Shown: positions 14,801-26,800 of the stretch, piece by piece | How positions within the stretch are numbered: the first letter of the stretch is position 1 | Layout of the letters: every line of letters begins with the position of its first letter | NCBI GenBank assembly: GCA_007570785.1 | Contig: ML660201.1 | Span: 44,106,473 to 44,170,472, forward strand | Length of the DNA: 64,000 nucleotides | Direction of reading: 5' to 3' | Origin: Antilocapra americana | Lineage: Eukaryota; Chordata; Mammalia; Artiodactyla; Antilocapridae | The notes under the pieces: model-generated | What the model was told of the DNA's origin: nothing | The model's database searches: none | The model's input: the letters and a program-made list of their open reading frames with translations, nothing else | Position numbers and translations under genes: made by a program

Positions 14801-17800
14801 CCAGGACTGATCTCCTTTAGGATGGACTTGTTGGATCTCCTTGCAGTCCAAGAGACTCTCAAAAATCTTCTCCAACACCACAGTTCAAAAGCACCAATTC
14901 TTCTGCACTCAGCTCTCTTTATGGTCCAACTCTCACATCCATACATGACCGCTGGAGAAACCATAGCCTTGACTAGATGGACCTTTGTTGGCAAAGTAAT
15001 GTCTCTGCTTTTTAATATGCTGTCTAGGTTGGTCATAACTTTCCTTCCAAGGAGTAGGTGTCTTTTAATTTCATGGCTGCAGTCACCATCTGCAGTGATT
15101 TTGGAGCCCCACTGTAGTCCAGGGTTAAATGGTGACCAGGAAGGTGGGGCGGAGGGACACTGGTCCCGACATCCTGGCTGTCCCCTCCCCCTCTTCACAC
15201 CACCCCCAGATGCAGCAGACTTAATGTTTGCCTGCCACTTCTCTCTCAGTCCCTCAAATGGCCACTAGGATTGTTTCTACCCACCAAGGAGCCCCATCCC
15301 CCAGTCATCCAAATCCTCCTTCCCCAGAAGCCAACCTCTCTGCAGTGTACCTTGCCCTTTGTTGGTGAAAAGAGGGGGCAGCCGTGGAGAGAGGAGTTAG
15401 AGCCTTCAGCCCTGTGTCTCCACTGGCCTGGAAGCCAGCATCTCCCTCCTCAGCCTGCCCCACTGGCTGGACACAAGGCTGAATGAAATGAGGCTCAGAG
15501 CTCTCACTGGTGGCTGACTGGTTCCTCTGGAAACGGTCTGTAGGGTGCAAGGGGCAACTGGAACATGGAGCCAGACAGGAAAGAGGCCAGGTGCTTGCTC
15601 AGCCCTGCCTCCTCCTTCATCCCAGTTGTTTAGGAAAAGGCATGTCAGCCAACATAGTGCATAGCTCAGGGTTGATAGAAGTCTGCAGAGCCCCTGACCA
15701 CCCTGGGGCCCCTCACAGAGCCGTGTCCTCAGGAGATGCGTAAGAGACGCGTGGGCTCAGGTAAAGATAGGAGTCATTCTGTCAGAAGGCACTGGAAGTC
15801 CCAGAGGAAGTGGGATTGCAGTGGGCCTCACCCACCAGGCTCTCACAACTCACTCCCTCCTGCCCCAGGGTCATCGATGGTGTGACCTACCCAGGTAACA
15901 TCAAGGAGAAGGCTGCAGCACAGGAGCAGTACAGCACGGCCGTGGCCAGGGGCAAGAGTGCCGGCCTCGTCAGGTGAGTCCAAGGGGGTGAGAGGACCCC
16001 TGGGGGTGGGGTCAGAGCTGCCCCCAACTTCAGCCATTGAGCATTGCTCCTCCTCCAGCGGCCATACCCACCCCCACCCCCAGTCTGAGGGGCACATCCG
16101 ATGCCCTCTTCCCCCAGGGCTACCGGGAGAAAGACAGAGCAGTTTCAGGTGTCCGTCAGTGTGGCTCCCGCTGCCAAGGTCACCTTTGAGCTGGTGTATG
16201 AGGAGCTGCTGGCACGTCATCTGGGAGCATACGAGCTGCTGCTGAAAGTCCGGCCCCAACAGCTGGTCAAACACCTGCAGGTACATGGCACCACTTTCTC
16301 CTAGAAGGCCTCCTTGATGACCTCACTTTGCCAAGGGCGAACCCAGCTTCCCCCTCTGCCTCCTGTGAGGGCCAGCCCTGGCTTCCAGCAGACCCAGTAA
16401 CCTGCTTCTTGCTTCTAGATGGACATTCACATCTTCGAGCCTCGGGGCATCAGCTTTCTGGAGACAGAGAGCACCTTCATGACCAATGAATTGGCAGAGG
16501 CCCTCACCACCTCACAGAACAAGACCAAGGTGGGCCTTCTAGGGTCTGCAGGTGAGGGTTCCCAGGGGCCTGTCTTGAGGCTGGACTTGCAGAGAGTGGA
16601 ACCGCTGATCAGAATCTCTGAGCTGGAGGGATTTGTGAGGTTCCTATGTCCGTGCTGTCATTTGGGAGACAGGGAGGGCAAGGCCCAGGGACAGATGGTG
16701 GGTGCTGGTTTGAACCTTGAGCTCAGGAGAGAAGACTGATGTGAGGGTCCCCAGAACAAGTAGGGAGGAGGGGCTGGCTGGACCACACACATCCTGGGCC
16801 CAGCCTCTGCTTGCACAAAGACAGGAGCAGGAGATTCACTCATACCCCCTCTAAGGTCATCTGCCTGACAGCTCAGCCTTAGAGAAAGTCTCCTGAAACT
16901 TGGCCCAAGACTGCCTCCTGGAATTCTCTCTTCAGATGGGGATGAAGGGTATTGTTAATACCACCTAGTTGCTCCTTCCAACTTCAGCCAGGTCATTTTT
17001 CCAGGCTCACATCCGATTCAAGCCGACACTGTCACAGCAACAAATGTCTCCAGAGAAGCAGGACTCGGTCCTAGATGGCAACTTCATTGTCCGCTATGAT
17101 GTGGACCGGACTGTCTCCGGGGGTTCCATTCAGGTATGTGGCTCAGCTGCTGAGCCACCAAAAAGTCCATCCACCCTCAAGGACCTGAGCCTGGGTGTTC
17201 TTCAAGAAAAGACAGAATAACCACCCCTAGTTATCATTGGGCACCAGGTATTGCACGGATAGAACACAGGCAGTTTAGTTGTGTTGTCACTGAAACTGTT
17301 CCCTTCCAGAGGGGGGAGAAAAGTTCATCTCTGCTGAAGAGCTATTGGGTGGGGTTTCCCTTGTTGCCCTGGCTGCCAGGAGGTTCACAGTTCACTTTTA
17401 TGCTCAGTCGCAGTAGCTTCTTTCACATAAGTTTCTGGCTACATTGTGCTTCCCCTTTACCCTTTTGATGGACCTTATATTTGGAGTCTTCACTTCTTTG
17501 AAGGATCTCAGGTATACTATGTCTGAACCTTTTAGTATAAGCTGCCTCAAATAATTAAATAGGAGGTAAAGTAAGGGTAGAGTTCTGGTGGGCCAGGTCC
17601 GAGCAGAGAAACCTTTGTAAGAGAGGCGCTGGATCAAGCCAAGCAGTATGGCAAGAATCTGGGGAGGTTTGTGGTGGAACAAGGCCAGAAGGAGCTAGAA
17701 TAGAGAGTGCAGCAGAACCCCAGGGTTGGGGGTGAGGAGGCTGATTCGGGGCAGAGCTATAGCTCTTAAACCTGGGTGTGTCTCACCCTGGTCACAGATT

Positions 17801-20800
17801 GAGAACGGCTACTTTGTGCACTACTTTGCCCCTGATAGCCTGTCCACGATACCCAAGAATGTGATCTTTGTCATCGACAAGAGCGGCTCCATGATGGGCA
17901 GGAAAATAAAGCAGGTAGGTCCTGTGGGCCACAAAGGGGTTCTGAAGACTCGCATACGTCTAACACCATCAGCTCTGGTCCAGCGGGCCAACCAGGCCTA
18001 CCCTCCCTCTTCCTACCTAGGATCGAGGTTGGTCTTGCCTCTAGAACATTCCCCACATCCTCACTCCAGCTGTGAGCCTTGGGGTGCAGTCCAAGGGCAC
18101 AGGAGCCACCAGGGAGGCCCCACTGAGACACCCACCTTGTGTCCCCTTGCCCTGACCCAGACCCAGGAAGCCCTTATCAAGATCCTGGATGATCTCAGTC
18201 CCCATGACCAGTTCAACCTCATCAGCTTCAGTGCAAAAGCAACCAAGTGGAAACCTTTGCTAGTGCCAGCCTCTACTGAGAACGTGAATGAGGCCAAGAG
18301 CTATGCCAGTGGCATCCGGGCCCAGGGAGGTGAGCGCTTCTGCAGCCCTGCCCAATAGACACTTCCAGGGCACCCTGCTGGGAGCCCCCCTGAGGGTGTG
18401 TGCCCTGCAGGGACCAATATAAACGATGCGATGCTGATGGCCGTGCAGCTGCTGGAGAAAGCCAACCGGGATGAGCTGTTGCCTGCAGGGACCGTCACCC
18501 TCATCATCCTCCTCACCGATGGTGACCCCACTGCAGGTGAGGCACTGCTAGCAGCCCCCTGGTGCATTGCCAAGAAGGAGAAGCTGGGTTCCAGCCTGGC
18601 GTGCTGTGGGACCTGGGGCAGGGAGAGGGGTCTTTTAGGCCCTTTTGGCTCTGAGAGTCCAAAAATATCCATTGAGCCAATCACCGTTTTCTCACCCCTT
18701 TCCAAAACCACTGGGTCCAGGGGAGACCAATCCTTCGAAGATCCAGAAGAACGTGCGGAAAGCCATAAATGGCCAGCACAGTCTCTTCTGCCTGGGCTTC
18801 GGCTTCGACGTCAGCTACGCCTTCCTGGAGAAGATGGCACTAGAAAACGGCGGCCTGGCCCGGCGCATCTATGAGGACTCAGACTCCGCCCTGCAGCTGC
18901 AGGTGCCCACACACCTTGGCTGGGCCATGAGAGCAAGGGATGGTACAGCCGGGGGGCAGACCCCAGCCTGGCCCTGACGAAACCCCCACTGCCCTGCAGG
19001 ACTTCTACCAGGAGGTGGCCAACCCACTGATGATGTCAGTGGCCTTTGAGTACCCGAGCAATGCTGTGGAGTCAGTCACACAGGATGCCTTCCGGGTGTT
19101 CTTCAAGGGTTCCGAGTTGGTAGTGGCTGGGAAGCTCCGGGACCACAGCCCTGATGTGCTCTCAGCCCAAATCCGGGGGCAGCTGGTAGGTGTGGCCGGC
19201 CATTGTGGAGGGGAAGGGCAGCTGGGGTGGGCAGTCAGAGTGGCTGGCCTCAAACCCCAGCCCTGCCAGGCTCCAGCCCATTGACCTTGAGCAAGTTACA
19301 GAGTGCCCTCCACCACCTGTGGGTGGCACAGCCCCACCATGTTGGCTACCGATGGAGATGAACGAGATGATGTAATTTTCTGAGGGCACCCGCGCAGCGC
19401 TGGCACATGGCAGGCACGTAACGGTCAACCAGTGCAGCTGCTGCTGTTGCTCCCGAGGGCACCAGCTGCTTGGCATCCCCTCCTGTCCTCACCCCAGCAG
19501 TCGGGCACGGAAGGCTGCTCCCATTTCACGGATACATAGTCTGACCTCCAGGCAGCAGCCAGTTTGCCACAGGTCCTGCTACTGCCAGGTCAGGAGCCCA
19601 GCTCACCAGGTATCCTGGTATCCTGTCCTTGCACAGCCTTCCCTGCCTCTCATTCCACAAAGAGAATCACAGCACTTCTTTAGGCCCTGGGGATGCTGCC
19701 CTCATGAGAGAGACAGCATGGGTAAATTGTCACACAAGCAAGGAGCTACGGGCTGGATAAACTCAGGGAGTCAGGGAAGCAGCACTGGAAGCCCCAGCTT
19801 GGTCTGGGGATCAGGGAGGGCTTCCAAGGGAGGCTCAGCTGAGACTGAGGGGTAAGTGGGAGGTGGCAGAGGTCAGATGGTGGAAGGACAGAGGAATGTG
19901 TCATGATTTCGTGGCAGGTAGGCAGCATGTGTGAGAAGAGCAGGTGGGCAAGGCAAGCGGGCATGGCAGGCGGGCATGGAGGTGCCCAGGGTCTCATCTC
20001 AGAAGTAGCCAAGTGTCAGGATAGGCAGAGCACACCCTGTGGCGAGCCTGCCCAGCTTCACACCCAGCTCTGGCACCTCCCAGAGGTGAGACCTGGAGCA
20101 TGGCACTAAACCTCCCTGTGCCTCAGTTTCCTGCTTTGTACCAATGAAAATAAGTCAACCTCACCCACCTCATAAGGCTGCATTGGGGATTAAGGTTTTG
20201 TCCTGTGTAAGCACTCCTGTGTGTCACCTGCTCACACTGTCCTGGAGGCCAGGAGTTCTTAAAGTGTAGAACCCAAGGTGACTTAGTGTAGTTCACAAAC
20301 CAACATGTCTTTGTTTTCATAGTTATGTATTTAATGTGTTTTGAAAAATAGCTCGAACACTAGACCTAGGGTTTCCCAGGTATTGTTGTTTGGGGCCAGA
20401 GTGTTAGTCTATTTAAAGTTTATCCAAGGGACTACCCTGGCAGTCTAGTGGTTAGGACTCCATGCTGTCACTACCAAGGGCCTGGATTCAGTCCCTGATC
20501 AAGGAACTAAGAGCTCACATGCCACATGGCACAGCCAAAAACAGAAAAAAATAGCTGTATGTGTGGAGAGGGCAAAATTCAGGCAGCTACTGGTTCTGCC
20601 CCCATTGTGTTGCACCTGGGATAGTGTTCTCCATGTTTTGTCCACCTCCTTATCATCCTCGGAGGTTCTATGACTGAGCCTCTCACACCCCTAAGCATCC
20701 TCCATACCCTCTGCTCTACTTGCAGCCAACGCCACCCCAACCAGGTTTCTTGTGGCAGACTGGGCAGCACCAGGCCAGGTGCTGGCATCACGACCTCACT

Positions 20801-23800
20801 GCTCCTGTCCTCACTGGGCCCCTCTTTCCAGCATAGGGAGAATGTCACCTTTGTGATGGAGTCCCATGTGGCCGAGCAGGAGGAGATGTTCCGGAGCCCC
20901 AAGTACATCTTCCACAGCTTCATGGAAAGACTCTGGGCATACCTGACCATTCAGCAACTGCTTGAGCAAATGTGGGTGAACGCATCCTCCAGGGCCCACC
21001 GGGGTGGCCACCCACGGCCTCAGCACCTCCCCAGGCTCTTCACTGGCAGGGCTGGCACAGCCGGCACAGGCATCTCCTGGGCAGGGAGACTTGAGGTGGT
21101 GGAAACCCCGAAAGGGTCTGGGAGGGAGGGAGACTCTGGGGACCTGGGGGCTTGCTGAGCCACTGGCCTCCTCTACCTGCAGGGTCTCTGCATTAGATGC
21201 TGAGAAGCAGGCTCTTAAGGCCCGCGCACTGAACTTGTCACTCAGCTACAGCTTTGTCACCCCCCTCACGTCCATGGTGATCACCAAACCTGAAGGTCAA
21301 GGACAGTCTCAGGTTGCTGAGAAGCCTGTGGAGGATGGTGGGTGTGGCAGCAGAGTTCTGACCCAGCATTCTCCCCAGCCCTTCCCCAACATCCCAACCA
21401 AGACTCCACCCCTGCCACCCGCAGACTGCCAGAAAACTCATCCCTGTTTCGTTGATGAGGAAACTGAGGCTAGGCCTCCTGACCCCCTCCCCTATCCCAG
21501 CCCCCACTTCCGCATGTTCACTATACTCTGTGTAGCACTGGGGTTGGGAAACAAGGTTAAATAGAAGTACTTCAGATGTATCCAAACCACCCTGACTGTG
21601 TGTCTCTCTTTCTCCCTCTTTTGTCTTATTCAGAAAACAGAAACAGGGTAGTCCACCCAGGTAAGAGCCTAATGCCCTCTAAGGCTGGCCTTGGTGACTC
21701 TTGGTTGATACAGGGCTTATGGTTCAGCAACCATATGGCAACTAGCCAGCGCCTCTCCCTCCCAGGCCTGCCCAGGAGGGGTGTTGTCTGCCCAAGCACA
21801 CTGGTGCACTTAGTTACCTGCTGATTCAGATATTGGCTGTCACTCAGGCGCCGTCCTGGGCACTGGAGACACAGAGACCCTGGGGGTCCCAGAAACGTGC
21901 GTTTGAGAAGCAAACTCAAGTTTCTCTGATTTCCAGGGTTAATGCTGTTTGGTCATTCCGTGAGGGACAGAGCATCCAGGATAACAGGTAGCAAAAGAGG
22001 AGAGGGTAGAGGAAGGGGATACTGACAGATCCTTGGCCCTGGCTACAGGATGGGCTCTGCCCTGGCTGTGGGTAGGGGGAGTGACTTACTAGACTCACCT
22101 AGCTGGTAGCACGACTGGGACTCAAATCCAGTTGTGTCTGATTAGGAGGCAGCAGTGCAGACCCTGTCTTTGTCTTTTCTAAAAGAGGCTGGAGAGAGAA
22201 AGGTAGTTTGAGGGGCACTACCAGAGCAAGGAAGGAGGGCCGATATTCCAGCAGGGAGGAGTTCAAGAAGGGCCCTTTGTTCCAACCCAAAGTGATAGGA
22301 GTCGGGAGGGGACCCACCTGCCCCCTCCACGCCCCTCTTCTGGGGTGAGTCCCAGTGCCCAGGCTGTGGGGACTCGTGACTCTGCTTGAGTAAACACTGC
22401 TTGTGTGAACTTTCCCGAAGGTACAAGTTTCAATGTGTTTAACAACAATCCAAGCTTAGGAGTACCTGGACAAATTGGAATACCTTGGCGTCTTCCTTTT
22501 CCTCCTCCTCCTCCTCCATTCTCCCGTACAACCTCGAGATCGGTGCTACCAGACATGACATTACGTAAGCCACTTTCTGACCCTCTGAGGGCCAAGTTTC
22601 CTCAAGATGAACCTGCCCATAGTGTTGGATGAGATAAATCACCAAGCCCAGGGCTAAGCATAGACCAGGGGGGTTTGCTGTAAGGTTATGACATTAAATC
22701 GATTTAAATCACCAAGCCCAGGGCTAAGCACAGACCAGGGGTTTTGCTGTAAGGTATGACATTAAATGGGTTTAAATCACCAAGCCCAGGGCTAAGCACA
22801 GACCAGGGGGGTTTGCTATAAGGTATGACATTAATTGGGATTCCCAGGTAGCTAAGCTGGTAAAAAATCTGCCTGCAATGCAGGAGACCTTGGTTTGATC
22901 CCTGGGTTGGAAAGATCCCCCTGAGGAGGGCATGGCAACCCACTCTAGTATTCTTGCCTGGAGATTCCCCATGGACAGAGGAGCCTGGCGGGCTACAGTC
23001 CAGAGAGTCTCAAAGAGTCGAATGCCACTGAGCAACTAAGCACAGCACAGCACATGACGTTAAATAGCATGTCCTTTATTTTATTTTTACTAAATTGAAT
23101 TTGTTACTCTCTGGAGGCTGGCTCACTAGGGATGGAACATAAAAGGAAGGTTTCCTCCATTCCCAAAGCCAAGAGTAGTAGTCCCTTGAGCTGTTTGATC
23201 TTCAAACTTAGACTCAGATGCAGCCACAGGGCCAGGCTGGACTCTGTCTCCTCAGTTTTTTCCCTGACAGCATGCTGGTTGGGAAAATCTCTTTACAAAG
23301 GTGTGTGTTTGTGGCAGGGTTCGTGGAGTTGGAGCTTGGTGGGTGGCAGGTAGCAGTGATGGCTGGAGGGCTTGCCATTTGCTTCAAATCCTGACTGCCT
23401 TCTCCCTTTCTGTTCCTGCACTCACCATCTGTGCCTGCTTCTGCACCATCACTTCAGGTCCTGGTGGAGCATCTTATGACACGGATTTCAGAATCAAAGG
23501 TGCCTCTAGGCTGCAGTAGATTCTGGCCCTATGGCAGAGAGACCTGGAAGGGGAGGGCCCGGGGAGCTCTATGAACCTGTCACATAGGTTTCTTGGTGGA
23601 GAGGGAACCCTGAACACCCGTTGGCTTTTCCGTTCCACAACCCTGCCCCTCCCCAGGAAAAGGCTGCCTAAACTGAGACTTTTTTCTTCTTTCAGGAACA
23701 ACCACGACAGCCCTACCCTTCAGTAAGTGCCACCCCATCTCAGCCTCCCTCCCCATCCTCTCCCCTAGCCAGCTTTACCTGCTCTCAGAACACACCTGCT

Positions 23801-26800
23801 GTCCCAGCTCCCATCAAGGCTCCTTCCTTCATCCTGCCACTGCCTGGGCAGAGCGTGGACTGGCTCTGTGTGGACCTCCGGCGCCCTCAGGAGCTAGTGA
23901 ACCTGCTGTCAGACCCTGACCAAGGTGAGAGGCGATACCCAGGTATCCACCCAGAGAAATCTGGTCACAATGCAGCCCCCGCCCAGCTTCCTTCCTCAGA
24001 AACTGGGACACCTACCCACAGACTCCCAGGCAGGTGTTGTCCAAGACAGGCAGCACCCAAGCTCTGACACTTGTGCTCATACGTCTGCCCCACGACCTCT
24101 CACTGGGCACCACTTATGTGGGCCTGATTGACTTACACCCCAAGGTGGGCTTGCCTCCTAGGCACTGCCATACTTCAGTGTGAGGAGACACCTGGGCACG
24201 GCCTGTAGTCAGCACCCAAAATGTAGTGGAGATGAGCCCGGGAAAGGAGACGAGCTGTCTGAGGGCCAGGACACAGAGCTGCACGGGGTTGTATGGGGAT
24301 GACAAGGCCTTGGCAGAGAAGTGGGGGTCCATGAGGCCGAGAAAGGGGTAGGCAGAAGCACAGAGCCCTGAGGGAGGCCAGTGCAGCTGTAAAAGGTGTA
24401 GAGGAGGGAGATGTACTGGCCAGACCTGCCCTCCAGTCCCTGGAAGGTGAAGGAAGCTAAGCTGGCCATCTGAAGGTGGCTGTCACTGAAGACTCAAGGG
24501 CCCCTCCAAAGCCAGGAGTACCCAAGGGATGAGTGGAAAGATAGTGGGAAGCAGGCCTATAGCATGAGGGGAGGTGGGGAAGGGGACCGGCAGGTGAGTG
24601 GGTGAAGAGCAGCTCTGGGGGTCATAGCCAGGGAGGGGCAGGGGGGAACCTCCAGTTCAGGCCAATGCCCAGCTAGAGCCACAGCTTTGATCTCTCTGAT
24701 CCCTGCCTTCTCAGGGGTTGAGGTGACTGGCCACTATGAGACAGCGAAGGCCCACTTCTCGTGGATTGAGGTAACTTTCGAGAACCCCCAGCTGCAGGTC
24801 CATGCATCCCCTGAGCATGTGGTTATGACTCGAAACCGAAGAAGCTCTGCACACAAGTGGAAGGAAACGCTGTACTCGGTGATGCCCGGGTGAGCATTAG
24901 GCAGTAGCCACTTTCCACTTTTTTGGGCTGGGCACAAGTGCTCTGCAGTGAGCTGCACCCACAGGAGGGGCAGCAATGTGAGAGCCCTTCACATCCCCCT
25001 CCAGCTCTGGAGGGTGCCAGGGAGTTGACGTGGGGACCTGGCTGTGCTCACACCTAACCTGGGTCACTGTCTGGTGCAGAGGACAGCATAGTTTGGAGCT
25101 GCTCTACTGCTAACCCTGAGTGACCATAGGCAGCGTGTTCTACCCCCTCATCTCTAGCTAGGGCTAATCATCCGAGCCCTCAGCCGGAGGGCTGAGGGGC
25201 TGGTCTAATGAGGGCATGTGGTCAGGGAGCACTTTGCCCATGGATGGTGCAGTGCCCACTGGGCACACAGGAAGGTGTGCTCTGATAAGGTAACCATGAT
25301 GATGAGGGTCTGGAGGGCACTGTCCACCAGGGGAGGTTAGGAATGTCATTCTTAGCCTTGGAGCTCTGACAAGGAGAGACAAGTCCCTCTGACATCAATA
25401 CCAGGCAGCTCGAGGGTAGCAGAGGTGGATTGCAACTTCTTCTTGTGGGGCTACCTCTCTGTGGAGCCTGGCAGAGCTGTGTCCGGCTCTGGGAGTCCTG
25501 AGCAGGAGGGAGAGAGTCCAAGGACCCAGGCCCTCTTCGAGCAGTGTCCTCTGGACTCCCGTCCATGCTGAGTACAGAGAGCCTTGTCCACTCCCTCTCA
25601 GTCAGCCCCTCCAAAGAACTGGTTCCCACTTGATAACTGAGCACAGACCTAGGGAATCTGAGGGGCTCCCCTTTAAAAGCTCTCTTTTCATAAAAGGTAT
25701 TAAAGTCTCCTGTTATCTGGTAGATTCAGAACGATCAATAGCATTTCTGTGCCTTGGACATACACACTAGAAGATGGAATAAAGGATTTCTATCAGTCGT
25801 GGTGCTTGAACATCCACATACTTTCATGAGCTCAGAAGATCCACATAGAGAAAAATAGACCATAGCTTTTACATTGAATTGTGTTAACAAGACAGTGTAA
25901 GTTTAGGGCAATTCCATTGAATATAACCTCAGAGTCACAGCAGGGCTTTATTCAGCATGCTTAAAGGAGTTTAACGTTCCTGAGAAAACCAAAACAGTAA
26001 TAACTTCAGAGATTATTCTAAGTAAAAAAGGAAGTCATTCAAGAGGACTTGCCCTTCTAGACCTTAAAACACACAATTAAACACTAATCATCAGAAGAAA
26101 GCGGCACTGGCCATAAGAACAAAAGGGACAGAGAAATGTATCCATGAACCCCTAAATCATATAAAACTAATGTGAGAAATCAAATCTAAGAAAACCAGAG
26201 GGAGAGGACCATTTTATGTTATACATAATGCCAGGATAACCAGATGTTAGTGACTTAAACTGAAGCCCACAAGACTGAGGGCCCTCCCCTGGAAGGCCAC
26301 GCTAGGAGATCCTCAGGACAGAGGGGCAGCCCCACCCATGGCCACCCCAGGTCCCCTGTGGGCATCTCCAGGCCTCCTTTCCTGCTCAGGACATGGCTTT
26401 GCCCACAGCCTCAAGGTGACCATGGACAAGGCGGGGCTCCTGTTGCTCAGCAGACCAGACAGAGTGACCATTGGCCTGCTGTTCTGGGACGGCCCTGGGA
26501 AGGGGCTCCGGCTTCTCCTGCAGGATACTGACCGCTTCTCCAGCCACGTCAGCGGGACCTTTGGTACGTGGCCCAGGCTTGGGGCATCCTCAGAAGCCGC
26601 CTCTGCCTGTGAACAGGAAGTGCCCTCTCCTCAATGTGTTCCCCAGCCTCCCTCTGTCTTTTTTTTTCTCTGACCCACCCTTTGTATCTCAGGCCAGTTT
26701 TACCAGGACGTGCTCTGGGGGCCCCTGGACACGGCAGATGACAGCAAGCGAACACTGAATGTCCAGGGGCGTGACTACTCTGCCACCAGGTGACTCAGTG

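Larger units (their letters stand above)
21634..23924 (+). other. ITIH4: ITIH4 exons 14-18: proline-rich bait region
   Basis: Five phase-1/phase-1 exons (27, 144, 42, 27 and 117 bases) encode the segment between the helical region and the C-terminal domain. Exon 15 contains [17 protein letters not shown], a proline run followed by arginines. Exon 18 encodes [20 protein letters not shown] and is well conserved. In human ITIH4 the corresponding segment is the plasma-kallikrein-sensitive site. Here exons 15-17 have diverged strongly from the human sequence as I recall it, while reading frame and splice phases are intact. Because every exon is symmetrical, any could be skipped without a frameshift. 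Confidence 0.75.

Noticed and set aside
14740..15198. 152-codon minus-strand ORF
   Set aside because: It is the C-terminal part of a truncated BovB reverse transcriptase, not a host gene.
17404..17682. 92-codon minus-strand frame in ITIH4 intron 6
   Set aside because: Leucine-rich peptide with no recognisable family, located in an intron, with no start or splice context.
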